Source: DATAGF01 sp963819845
GTDB taxonomy: Bacteria > Actinomycetota > Thermoleophilia > Miltoncostaeales > Miltoncostaeaceae
Direction of reading: 5' to 3'
Length of the DNA: 64,000 nt
Assembly (NCBI GenBank): GCA_963819845.1
Contig: CAWFXQ010000016.1
Location: 62,001 to 126,000, forward strand
Positions 8,247 to 15,985 of the stretch are shown in pieces. Each line of letters opens with the position of its first letter. The stretch's first letter is position 1. Under the pieces are notes generated by a model. The model ran no database searches, was not told the origin of the DNA, and saw only the letters and a program-made list of their open reading frames with translations. Made by a program: the position numbers and the translations under genes.

Positions 8247-9091
8247 GACCCGTCCGCCACCGGCTCGCCCGCGGCCTCGAGGCTCAGCCGGGTGTCCTCG
8301 GCGAGGTCGCGGATCGTGTCCTCGCCGACCTGCTGGTCGCCCCGGGCGGCGGCGACGAAGAGGGCGTTGGCCACCAGCAGGTTCACCAGGCGGGGCACCC
8401 CCCCGGTCTCGTCGTGCACCGTCCGTGCGGCCCGCTCGGAGATGACGCGGCGGTCGGCGCCCCCCACCCGGGCGCGGTGCGCGATGTAGAGGTTGACCTC
8501 CTCAGGGTCCATGGCGCCCAGGTGGTAGCGCACGACCACCCGCTGGGCCACCTGGGGAAGGTGCTCGACGTGGCGCGTCAGCTCGGGCTGGCCGAGCAGG
8601 ACCACCGGCGCGCTCGGGCCCTCGCCCGGGTTGGTGAGCAGTCGCACCTCGTCGAGCGCGCGGGGGTCGAGGCGCTGGGCCTCGTCGATGGCGATCACCA
8701 TCCGGCGCCCCGCGTCGGCGGAGGCCGCCAGCCGGGCCCGCACCAGCGAGGCGAGGCGGGCCGCCGAGCCGCCGGCCTGCGGGCCGCCGGTAGCCCGCAG
8801 GATCGCCGCCAGCAGCGCGGCCGGCGTGCGCGGGGGGTTGGCGACCTCGGCGACCGCGAAGCCCTCGCCGTCGAGCGTCCGCTCGAGGGTCTGGGCGAGC
8901 AGCGTCTTGCCGGAGCCGATCTCGCCCGTGATCACCACCAGGCCGCCGAGCTGGGTGATGCCGAACAGGATGCGGGCGAGGCCCTCGCGGTGGTCGGAGC
9001 GCTCGTACGCGAACCGCGGATCGGGCTCCAGGCCGAAGGGGGGCTCGACGAGTCCCCAATGGCCCAGGTATCCGCGTCCGTCGGCGCTCAC
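8243..9091 (-). CDS. ExeA/MshM-like AAA ATPase
   Basis: 282 residues from GTG 9091. GLVEPPFGLEPDPRF opens the protein as in the ExeA (GspA) AAA_22 family. Walker A is GEIGSGKT (about 56-63), Walker B MVIAIDEAQ, sensor 1 LLGQPEL, and GGVPRLVNLL is the typical lid motif. ExeA-type ATPases drive assembly of envelope or secretion structures in Gram-negatives; here it heads a CHAD/phosphoesterase operon and the role is unknown. No peptidoglycan-binding domain is fused. Confidence 0.8.
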   Translation of the reverse strand: MSADGRGYLGHWGLVEPPFGLEPDPRFAYERSDHREGLARILFGITQLGGLVVITGEIGSGKTLLAQTLERTLDGEGFAVAEVANPPRTPAALLAAILRATGGPQAGGSAARLASLVRARLAASADAGRRMVIAIDEAQRLDPRALDEVRLLTNPGEGPSAPVVLLGQPELTRHVEHLPQVAQRVVVRYHLGAMDPEEVNLYIAHRARVGGADRRVISERAARTVHDETGGVPRLVNLLVANALFVAAARGDQQVGEDTIRDLAEDTRLSLEAAGEPVADGS

Positions 9092-9100
9092 GAGCGTCCG

Positions 9101-9106
9101 AGTCTA
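9101..9106 (-). promoter_or_regulatory. -10 box of the ExeA-like operon (TAGACT)
   Basis: Reading the minus strand, TAGACT lies 9 nt before the GTG at 9091, implying transcription starting at or just before the start codon. The same CTAGACTCGG string occurs before the CPBP gene at 57515. No convincing -35 is visible. Confidence 0.5.
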
Positions 9107-9144
9107 GGGGACCCCGCCTCCCGGCGGAGGCGTTCACCGCCCTG

Positions 9145-9444
9145 TCACATGCGCGGCGCGGCGCGGCGGCGTCGGGCGACCGCCCGCGCGCGCAGGGCCG
9201 CGAGCCCGCAGGCCGCGGCGGCCAGGACGGTCAGGCCAAGCTGGCCGGTGACGACCCCCGCCCCGCCCGGCAGCGACGCCGCCCCGGCGAGCAGGAAGCC
9301 GGCGGTCAGGCCGAGCGCGTAGAGGGCGACCGCGCGGGCACCCGGAGCGCGGCCCCCGTGGGGCGCCGGCACCTCCCGCAGCCGCGGTCGAAGCTCGACG
9401 CTGGCGCCGGGGAGCGAGTCGCGGGGGTGTGCGAGGGCGGGCAT
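9145..9444 (-). CDS. Small two-helix membrane protein with an SOS-type promoter
   Basis: 99 residues, family not recognised. A ~35-residue Pro/Arg-rich N-terminus is followed by two hydrophobic segments (about 37-57 and 65-86) and a basic C-terminus (RARAVARRRR). It is divergent from mraZ. Its promoter has a near-consensus LexA box over the -35 and a -10 placed for a leaderless start at ATG 9444. Small inner-membrane proteins under LexA control next to division genes can be checkpoint inhibitors (YneA, SidA and DivS are known unrelated examples). That role is inference here. A longer overlapping frame (9134-9610) lacks these features and was rejected. Confidence 0.55.
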   Translation of the reverse strand: MPALAHPRDSLPGASVELRPRLREVPAPHGGRAPGARAVALYALGLTAGFLLAGAASLPGGAGVVTGQLGLTVLAAAACGLAALRARAVARRRRAAPRM

Positions 9445-9452
9445 CGCGGAGG

Positions 9453-9481
9453 ACAGTAGCGGGGCCCTCGGACGCGAACAA
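9453..9481 (-). promoter_or_regulatory. Promoter of the small membrane protein gene (TTGTTC-17-TACTGT)
   Basis: On the minus strand, TTGTTC (9481-9476), a 17-nt spacer and TACTGT (9458-9453) form a good sigma-70-type promoter. The -10 ends 8 nt before ATG 9444, so the transcript is probably leaderless. Confidence 0.6.
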
Positions 9482-9488
9482 GTGTTCC
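9475..9488. promoter_or_regulatory. LexA (SOS) box candidate
   Basis: CGAACAAGTGTTCC matches the Gram-positive/actinobacterial SOS consensus CGAACRNRYGTTCG at 13 of 14 positions (last base differs). It overlaps the -35 of the minus-strand promoter, a classical position for repression. The perfect-consensus box at dinB (50910) shows that this chromosome uses this operator type. Confidence 0.6.
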
Positions 9489-9603
9489 TTTCTCCTGCAC
9501 CTGTGCGGCTCGCGCAACGCCGGTTGCAGGAGGCCGTCGTGGGCCCCGGCGTTGCGGGTGGGGCCGGTGGGGGAGATCCCGGTCGCGGAGGGGGGAATCC
9601 GGA

Positions 9604-9632
9604 TTGTCATGTGGGGAGATGTGGGGTAGCGT
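9604..9632 (+). promoter_or_regulatory. mraZ (dcw) promoter, TTGTCA-17-TAGCGT
   Basis: TTGTCA at 9604-9609, a 17-nt spacer and TAGCGT at 9627-9632. The -10 ends 7 nt before ATG 9640, so the dcw mRNA probably begins at or next to the start codon. Confidence 0.65.
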
Positions 9633-9636
9633 GGGG
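9611..9636 (+). promoter_or_regulatory. MraZ operator: three GTGGGG direct repeats at 10-bp spacing
   Basis: GTGGGG occurs at 9611-9616, 9621-9626 and 9631-9636, exactly one per 10 bp, overlapping spacer, -10 and start point. In E. coli MraZ binds TGGGN direct repeats separated by 5 nt in its own promoter. This is the same arrangement, so autorepression of the dcw operon is likely. Confidence 0.7.
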
Positions 9637-9639
9637 ACC

Positions 9640-10092
9640 ATGCAACGCCGGCTGCTCAGCGGGACGTACGAGTGCAGCCTCGACGATCGCTTCCGGCTCG
9701 CAATTCCCGCCCGGCTGCGGGAGCCCTTCTCCGAGGGGGCGACGATCGGCTGGTGGCTCGACGAGGGGCTCATCCTCGTGCCCACCTCCGAGTGGTCAGG
9801 GCTCGTGGAGCGGACCTTCGGCGCGATGAGCGTGCTCGACGACGAGGCCCGCGAGCTGAGCCGCTTCCTCATCGCCGGGGCCTACGACCACGAGCTCGAC
9901 GCGCAGGGGCGCATCCCGCTGGCGCCCGACCTGCGCGAGTACGCCGGCATCGAGGGGCGGAGGGTGAGGGTCGTGGGCGTCGGCGAGTACCTGGAGGTCT
10001 GGGAGCCGTCGCGCCTGGCCGACCGCTTCTCCCAGCTGCGCCGAGAGGGGGTGTCGGCCCGTGCCAAGCGCCTTGCCGGTCGAGTCCCGTAG
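9640..10092 (+). CDS. mraZ: Transcriptional regulator MraZ
   Basis: 150 residues with two SpoVT-AbrB-type halves: GTYECSLDDRFRLAIPARLR (about 8-27) and GAYDHELDAQGRIPLAPDLR (about 79-98), the D-x-x-x-R-x-x-x-P pattern typical of MraZ. It forms ring oligomers that bind repeats in the mraZ promoter, and here such repeats sit directly upstream. ATG 9640 is chosen because promoter and repeats end just before it. It overlaps rsmH by 32 nt. Confidence 0.95.
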   Translation: MQRRLLSGTYECSLDDRFRLAIPARLREPFSEGATIGWWLDEGLILVPTSEWSGLVERTFGAMSVLDDEARELSRFLIAGAYDHELDAQGRIPLAPDLREYAGIEGRRVRVVGVGEYLEVWEPSRLADRFSQLRREGVSARAKRLAGRVP

Positions 10093-11035
10093 GCCCGCGC
10101 GCGGGCACGACCCCGTCCTGGCGGACGACGTCGTCCGCCTGCTCGCGCCGCGGCCGGGCGAGACGGTCGTCGACGCCACCTTCGGCGCCGGCGGGCACGC
10201 CCGCCGCCTGGCGCCCGCCCTGGGCGAGGACGGCCTCTACGTCGCGATCGACCAGGACCCCGAGGCCGCGGCCTGGTTCTCGGACCTGGCCGAGGACGTG
10301 GTCTGCGCGACCCGCTTCGTCCGCGCCAACTTCGCCGAAGCCCTGCCGCGCCTGGCCGACCAGGGCGTGCGCGCCGACGCCATCCTCATGGACCTGGGCC
10401 TCTCGTCGATGCAGGTCGACCAGCCCGAGCGCGGCTTCTCCTACTCGCGCCAGGCGCCCCTCGACATGCGCATGGACCCGGGCCGCGAGCGGTCGGCGGC
10501 CGACCTGGTGGCCGACGCCTCCGAGGCCGAGCTGGCGGAGATCATCCGCGCCTACGGCGAGGAGCGCTACGCGCGGCCCATCGCCCGCGCCATCGCCCGC
10601 CGCCGCCGCGAGGCGCCGATCGCGACGACCGGCGACCTGGTGGAGGTGGTCCGCTCGGCCGTGCCCACGCCGGCCCTGTTCGCGGGGGGCCACCCGGCCA
10701 AGCGCGTCTTCCAGGCCCTGCGGATCGCCGTCAACGACGAGCTCGGCAGCCTCGAGCGCGGCCTCGAGGCCGCCTTCGACCTGCTGGCGCCCGGCGGCCG
10801 CCTGGCGGTGATCTCGTTCCACTCGCTCGAGGACCGCCGGGTCAAGGCCTTCATGCGCGCCCGCTCCCAGGGCTGCATCTGCCCGCCCGACCTGCCGGTG
10901 TGCGGGTGCGGCCGGGTGGCCGAGGCGGCGCTGCTGGCGCCCAAGGCCCTGCGCCCGCGCCAGGCCGAGCTCGACCGCAACCCGCGCGCCCGGTCGGCGC
11001 GCCTGCGCGCGCTGCGGCGGGCCGGGGGGAACTGA
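10061..11035 (+). CDS. rsmH: 16S rRNA (cytosine1402-N4)-methyltransferase RsmH
   Basis: 324 residues from GTG 10061 within the end of mraZ. HDPVLADDVVRLL and DATFGAGGHARRL form the SAM-binding N-terminus; LMDLGLSSMQVD, RGFSYSRQAPLDMRMD and VISFHSLEDRRVKAFM are RsmH signatures. It N4-methylates C1402 in the ribosomal P site. A Cys cluster (GCICPPDLPVCGC, about 272-285) lies near the C-terminus as in many homologues. Confidence 0.96.
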   Translation: MPSALPVESRRPARGHDPVLADDVVRLLAPRPGETVVDATFGAGGHARRLAPALGEDGLYVAIDQDPEAAAWFSDLAEDVVCATRFVRANFAEALPRLADQGVRADAILMDLGLSSMQVDQPERGFSYSRQAPLDMRMDPGRERSAADLVADASEAELAEIIRAYGEERYARPIARAIARRRREAPIATTGDLVEVVRSAVPTPALFAGGHPAKRVFQALRIAVNDELGSLERGLEAAFDLLAPGGRLAVISFHSLEDRRVKAFMRARSQGCICPPDLPVCGCGRVAEAALLAPKALRPRQAELDRNPRARSARLRALRRAGGN

Positions 11036-11406
11036 TGAGCACCCGGGCGGCCCCGCGGGCGGCGGCCCCGGCTCCGGCGCGCCCGCGCACCCGCTCGCGC
11101 GCGCGGCCCGCCCCTCGCCCGGTCCGCGGCCGGCGGCGCGCGCGCGCGCGGCTGGGCCGCCTGGCCATCCCGATCGTCGCCCTCGTGCTGGGCGGGATCG
11201 TCTGGGTCAACGTCGCCAAGCTCAACCTCACGCACGAGACCGGCCAGGTCATCGAGCAGGCCCGCGCGGTGGAGGCCGAGACGGCGCGCCTCAAGAGCCG
11301 CTTCGAGCAGCGCAACGCCACGGTGATCTCGCGGGCGGAGAAGCGCCTCGGGATGGTCTCGCCGCCGAGCGCCGAGGTGACCTACCTGGACGCCGGGGCG
11401 CCCTAG
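11035..11406 (+). CDS. ftsL: Cell division protein FtsL/DivIC-like
   Basis: 123 residues. A very basic Arg/Pro/Ala N-terminus (about 1-42) precedes one membrane helix (about 43-60) and a short coiled coil (about 65-95), giving the bitopic FtsL layout. FtsL joins FtsQ and FtsB to activate FtsWI at the septum. ATG 11035 overlaps the rsmH stop. Identification is by position and topology because the family is poorly conserved. Confidence 0.8.
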   Translation: MSTRAAPRAAAPAPARPRTRSRARPAPRPVRGRRRARARLGRLAIPIVALVLGGIVWVNVAKLNLTHETGQVIEQARAVEAETARLKSRFEQRNATVISRAEKRLGMVSPPSAEVTYLDAGAP

Positions 11407-11409
11407 GGC

Positions 11410-13131
11410 ATGGCGGCCGGATCGTCGCGCCGGCCGCCCCGACGCCGCCGGCGGAGCGCAGGCGGCCCGGCGCGCGTCCGGGCGCGCCCGCAGCGCGTGC
11501 GCCTGCTGGCCGCGGTGGCGGTGGTGCTGCTGGCGGCCCTCGCGGTCCGCGCCGTGTGGCTGGGGACCGTCCGCGCCGGCGACCTGTCGGCGCGCGGCGT
11601 CCAGCAGAACCGCTTCGAGGCCGACCTCCCGGCCCAGCGCGGCGCGATCCAGGCCCGCAACGGCGCCGACCTCGCCATCGACCGCCTGGCCGTCAACGTC
11701 ACGGCGACGCCCTACCTGGTCACCGACAAGCAGGGCACCGCGGCCGAGCTCGGCCCGGCCATCGGGCGCGACCCCAACGAGATCGCCAACGCCCTGATGG
11801 CGCCGGGGGGCTACGTCGTGCTGGCGCGCAACGTGCCGCCGGCCCAGGCCGACCTGGCCAAGAAGCTCGACCTGCCCGGCATCGACTTCGTCGACACCTG
11901 GCAGCGCTTCTCGCCGGCCGGGCCGCAGGCCTCGCAGCTCGTGGGGCTCACCGGCGACACCCACGAGGGCATCTCGGGGATGGAGCAGCAGCTCGACGAG
12001 GCGCTCACCGGCACCCCGGGCCGCCGGGTCGAGGTGCGCGACCTGCTCGGCAACTCGATCCAGATGCTCGAGGACCGCGAGCCGGTGCCCGGCGAGAACG
12101 TGCAGCTGACCATCGAGCCGGCGATCCAGGACCGCATGGAGCGGACGCTGGCCGCCACGCGCGACTCCTACGAGGCGCGCAGCGCCACCGGCATCGTGAT
12201 GGACCCGCGCAGCGGCGCGGTGCTCGCGATGGCGACCGTGCCCCGCTTCAACCCCAACCGCCGCGCGGTGATCAACCCCGATCTCGAGCGCAACCGGCCG
12301 GTCACCGACACCTTCGAGCCCGGCTCCACCTTCAAGGTGGTGACGATGGCCGCCGCGCTCGAGGACCGGGCGGTGCTGCCCGGCACGACCTTCGCGCTGC
12401 CCACCGAGATCACCCGCTACGACCGCACGCTGCGCGACGCGCACGAGCGCCCGGCCGTCGAGCTCACGGCCTCCGAGATCCTGGCCCAGTCGAGCAACAT
12501 CGGCACCGTCTTCATCGCCGAGCGGGTGGGGGCGGCGCGGCTACAGGCCTGGATCGAGCGCTTCGGCTTCGGCACCCGGACGGGCATCGACTTCCCGGGC
12601 GAGGTCGACGGCCTGATGCTGCCGATCGAGCGCTGGTCGGGGACCTCGATCATCAACATCCCGATCGGACAGGGCATCGGCGTCACGCTGGCCCAGCTCA
12701 CCCGCATCTACGCCGCCGTGGCCAACGGCGGCCGGCTGGTGGCGCCGCACCTCATCGACCGGGTGGGCGGGGAGACGGTGGAGCACCCCGCGGGGCGCCA
12801 GATCATGACCCGGCGCACCGCCCGCACCCTCGACCGGATGCTGCGCGGGGTGGTGTCGCCGGACGGCACCGGCAGCCTCGCCCAGATCGAGGGCTACGAG
12901 GTGGCCGGCAAGACCGGCACGGCCAACAAGATCGACCAGGAGACCGGCGAGTACAGCTCCGCGCTCTACACGTCCTCGTTCGTGGGCTACGTCCCGGCGA
13001 ACGACCCCCAGCTGGTGATCTCGGTGGTCGTCGACGAGCCCGGTGGGGGCTACTACGGCGGCGAGGTCGCGGCGCCCGCGTTCGAGGACATCGCGGCGTT
13101 CTCCCTGCAAACGCTCAACATCGCTCCCTGA
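11410..13131 (+). CDS. ftsI: Septal peptidoglycan transpeptidase FtsI (class B PBP)
   Basis: 573 residues. Basic cytosolic tail, one membrane helix (about 31-52), N-terminal pedestal domain beginning with RFEADLPAQRGAIQARNG, then the transpeptidase with GSTFK (Ser306, Lys309), SSN (361-363) and KTGT (501-504). It cross-links septal peptidoglycan with FtsW. There is no C-terminal PASTA domain, unlike many Firmicute and some actinobacterial PBPs. It starts 3 nt after the ftsL stop. Confidence 0.95.
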   Translation: MAAGSSRRPPRRRRRSAGGPARVRARPQRVRLLAAVAVVLLAALAVRAVWLGTVRAGDLSARGVQQNRFEADLPAQRGAIQARNGADLAIDRLAVNVTATPYLVTDKQGTAAELGPAIGRDPNEIANALMAPGGYVVLARNVPPAQADLAKKLDLPGIDFVDTWQRFSPAGPQASQLVGLTGDTHEGISGMEQQLDEALTGTPGRRVEVRDLLGNSIQMLEDREPVPGENVQLTIEPAIQDRMERTLAATRDSYEARSATGIVMDPRSGAVLAMATVPRFNPNRRAVINPDLERNRPVTDTFEPGSTFKVVTMAAALEDRAVLPGTTFALPTEITRYDRTLRDAHERPAVELTASEILAQSSNIGTVFIAERVGAARLQAWIERFGFGTRTGIDFPGEVDGLMLPIERWSGTSIINIPIGQGIGVTLAQLTRIYAAVANGGRLVAPHLIDRVGGETVEHPAGRQIMTRRTARTLDRMLRGVVSPDGTGSLAQIEGYEVAGKTGTANKIDQETGEYSSALYTSSFVGYVPANDPQLVISVVVDEPGGGYYGGEVAAPAFEDIAAFSLQTLNIAP

Positions 13132-13149
13132 TCCGCCCGCGGCCTCTGG

Positions 13150-13155
13150 TACGAT
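13150..13155 (+). promoter_or_regulatory. Internal dcw promoter -10 box before murE (TACGAT)
   Basis: TACGAT lies in the 34-nt gap between ftsI and murE, 10 nt before ATG 13166, suggesting a second, leaderless transcript start for the mur genes. No clear -35. Confidence 0.4.
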
Positions 13156-13165
13156 CCCCGCCCGC

Positions 13166-14669
13166 ATGACCCTCCAGGAGCTGATCGCGGGCGGTCCCGG
13201 AGGGCGGATCGTCGCCGCGCCGTCGCGGCCCCCGGCGGAGGCCGCCGGGACGACGATCTCCTCGGTCGTCCACCGCGCCGCCGACGCCGGGCCCGGGGCC
13301 CTCTTCTGCGCGCTGCGCGGCACCCGCGCCGACGGCCACGACTTCGTGCCCCAGGCCGTCGCCCGGGGCGCCGCGGCGGTGATGGTGGAGCGGGAGGTCG
13401 GCGCCGCCGTGCCCCAGGCCGTCGTCCCCGACGCCCGCGCCGGCATGGCCCTGGCCGCCGCCGCCCTGGCCGGCCATCCCGTCGCGCGACCTGGTCGTCG
13501 TGGGCGTCACCGGCACCAACGGCAAGACCACGACCTCGTTCCTGGTGCGGGCCGTCCTCGAGGCGGCCGGCCTGGCGTGCGGGCTGATCGGGACGATCGA
13601 GGCGCGCGTGGGCGGCGCCGCCGTGCCCCTGCGCCACACCACCCCCGACGCCCTCGAGCTGCAGGAGCTGTTCGGGCGGATGCGCGACGCCGGCGACGCG
13701 GCCTGCGCGATGGAGGTCTCGTCACACGCCCTCGACCAGCGGCGCGCGGCGGGGACGCGCTTCGCCGCGGCGCTCTTCACCAACCTCACCCGCGACCACC
13801 TCGACTACCACGCCGACGTGGAGGACTACTACCTGGCCAAGCGCGCCCTCTTCCTGCGGCCCGCGGGCGACGGGGAGCCCGACCCGCCGGGGGCCGCGAA
13901 CCTCGACGACCCGTTCGGCCGCCGCCTGGCCGGCGAGGCCGGGGCCCTCGGCTACGCCGTCGACGCGCCGGCCGAGGTGCGGCCGCTGGCCGCCGCCGGG
14001 CTGGGGACCGGGCTCGCGGCGCGGATCGCCACGCCGCGCGGCCCGCTCGAGGTCGAGAGCCGCCTGCGGGGCCGCTTCAACCTGGCCAACATCGCCGGCG
14101 CCGTCGCCGTGGGGGAGCTGCTCGGTCTGCGGCACGACGCGGTCGCGGCCGGCATCGGGGCGGTCGCCGGGGTGCCGGGGCGCTTCGAGGCCGTGGAGGC
14201 GGGCCAGCCGTTCCCGGTGATCGTCGACTACGCCCACACCCCCGACTCGCTCGAGAACGTGCTGCGGGCGGCCCGGGAGCTGGTGGACGGCGGACGCCTG
14301 CTCTGCGTCTTCGGGTGCGGCGGCGACCGCGACCGCGGCAAGCGCCCCCAGATGGGCGCGGCCGCCGCCGCGCTGGCCGACGTGGCCGTCGTGACCTCCG
14401 ACAACCCCCGCTCCGAGGACCCCGAGGCCATCATCGGCGAGATCCTGGCCGGCGCGGAGGGCGGGCATGCCCGGGTGGTCGTCGAGGAGGACCGCCGCGC
14501 CGCGATCGCCTGGTCGGTGGCCGAGGGCGCGCCCGGCGACGTGGTGGTCATCGCCGGCAAGGGGCACGAGCAGGGCCAGGAGCGCAACGGGGTGACGACG
14601 CCGTTCGACGACCGCGTCGTGGCCCGCGAGGCGATCGGCGGCGTCGCGAGCGGGAGGACGGGCGGGTGA
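13166..14669 (+). CDS. murE: UDP-MurNAc-tripeptide synthetase MurE, split by a frameshift
   Basis: About 500 residues once a break is repaired. The N-terminal substrate domain (to AALAGHP) reads in the frame of ATG 13166; the ATPase domain (VVGVTGTNGKTTTSF onward) reads one frame over. One extra base around 13478-13484 restores GHPSRDLVVVGVTGTNGKTT. RHTTPDALEL, MEVSSHALDQ and DYAHTPDSLENVL are Mur-ligase blocks, and DNPRSEDP is the motif of meso-diaminopimelate-adding enzymes. The gene is essential, so the break is probably a sequence error. It overlaps murF by 4 nt. Confidence 0.92.
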
Positions 14670-15985
14670 GGCTGACGATCAACGACATCCTGCGGTCGGG
14701 CGTGGAGTCGCGGCTGCCGGTCGGCACCCCGGACACCGAGGTCGACGGGGCCTCGGTCGACTCGCGCGAGGTCGCGCCGGGGAGCCTGTTCGTCGGCATC
14801 CGGGGGGAGAGCGCGGACGGCGGCCAGCACGCGCCCGACGCCCTGCGCGACGGGGCGGCCGCCGCGGTGGTGGGCGAGTCGGCCTGGCGGTGGATCGAGG
14901 GCGACTGCCAGGGAATGCGCAAGCCCGTCGTGGTGGCCCCCGACCCGGTGGCCGTGCTCCAGGCGGCGGGCCGCCTGGCCCTCGAGCGCAGCGGCGCCCG
15001 CGTGGTCGGCATCACCGGCGCGACGGGCAAGACCACGACCAAGGACATCCTGGTCGCGATGCTGCGCGCCGCCGGCGCCGCCGCCGAGGGGACGCCGGGC
15101 AACCGCAACACCGAGATCGGCGTCCCGATGTCGCTGATGGGCCTGACCGAGGGCACCGAGGTGGCCGTGGTCGAGATGGGCATGCGCGGCACCGGGCAGA
15201 TCGCCGAGCTCGCGGCGCTGGCGCCGCCGGACGTCGCGTGCATCACGGCGATCGGCCCGGTGCACCTGGAGCTGCTGGGCACGGTGGAGGCCGTGGCCGC
15301 CGCGAAGGCGGAGGTCCTCACGGCGCTGCGCCCGGGCGGGTTCGCCGTGGTGCCGGCCGACGAGCCGCTGCTGGAGCCGCATCTCGCGACCCTCGACCCC
15401 GGGGTGACGGTGCTGCGGTTCGGCGATGCTCCCGACCTCGATCTCGACCTGAGCGTGAGCAAGGGCTGGGAGCTGCGCAACGCGGCGGCCGCGCTGGCCT
15501 GCTGCCGGGCGCTCGGCGCGGTGCCGCCCCCGGGGGCGCGCGTGGCGGTGGCCCTGTCGGCGCTGCGCGGCCAGGAGCGCCCCCTGGGCGTCGGCGGCAC
15601 CCTCATCGAGGACTGCTACAACGCCAACCCGCTGGCGATGCGGGCGGCGCTGGCCGACCTCGCCGGCCGCGAGGGCCGCCGCGTGGCCGTGCTGGCCGAC
15701 ATGATGGAGCTCGGCCCGGACGAGGAGCGCCACCACCGCGAGGTGGGGGAGGCCGCCCGCGCGGCGGGCGTCGACATGCTGGTGGCCGTCGGAGACCGGG
15801 CGGCCGCCTACGTCGTCGGGGCCGACGGGGTCCCGTCGGTCCACATCGCGACCGTCGAGGAGGCCGTCGAGGCCGTTCCGGGGCTGATCGAGCCCGGTGA
15901 CGTCGTGCTGCTGAAGGGGTCCCGGTCGATGGCGCTCGAGCGGATCGGGGCCGTCATCGCGCCCGCCCCGGAGCCGGAGGGCTAG
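14666..15985 (+). CDS. murF: UDP-MurNAc-tripeptide:D-Ala-D-Ala ligase MurF
   Basis: 439 residues from GTG 14666, overlapping murE. SVDSREVAPGSLFVGI is the N-terminal domain, GITGATGKTTTKDIL the P-loop, GNRNTEIGVPM and VVEMGMRGTGQI the central motifs, and EDCYNANPLAMRAAL the MurF-specific block. It adds D-Ala-D-Ala to the UDP-linked tripeptide in the cytosol. Confidence 0.95.
   Translation: MRLTINDILRSGVESRLPVGTPDTEVDGASVDSREVAPGSLFVGIRGESADGGQHAPDALRDGAAAAVVGESAWRWIEGDCQGMRKPVVVAPDPVAVLQAAGRLALERSGARVVGITGATGKTTTKDILVAMLRAAGAAAEGTPGNRNTEIGVPMSLMGLTEGTEVAVVEMGMRGTGQIAELAALAPPDVACITAIGPVHLELLGTVEAVAAAKAEVLTALRPGGFAVVPADEPLLEPHLATLDPGVTVLRFGDAPDLDLDLSVSKGWELRNAAAALACCRALGAVPPPGARVAVALSALRGQERPLGVGGTLIEDCYNANPLAMRAALADLAGREGRRVAVLADMMELGPDEERHHREVGEAARAAGVDMLVAVGDRAAAYVVGADGVPSVHIATVEEAVEAVPGLIEPGDVVLLKGSRSMALERIGAVIAPAPEPEG

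Noticed and set aside
9134..9610. A 158-residue minus-strand frame overlapping the small membrane protein
   Set aside because: It would cross the LexA-like box and the promoter and shows no helix pattern; the 99-residue frame fits the promoter and has two clear helices.
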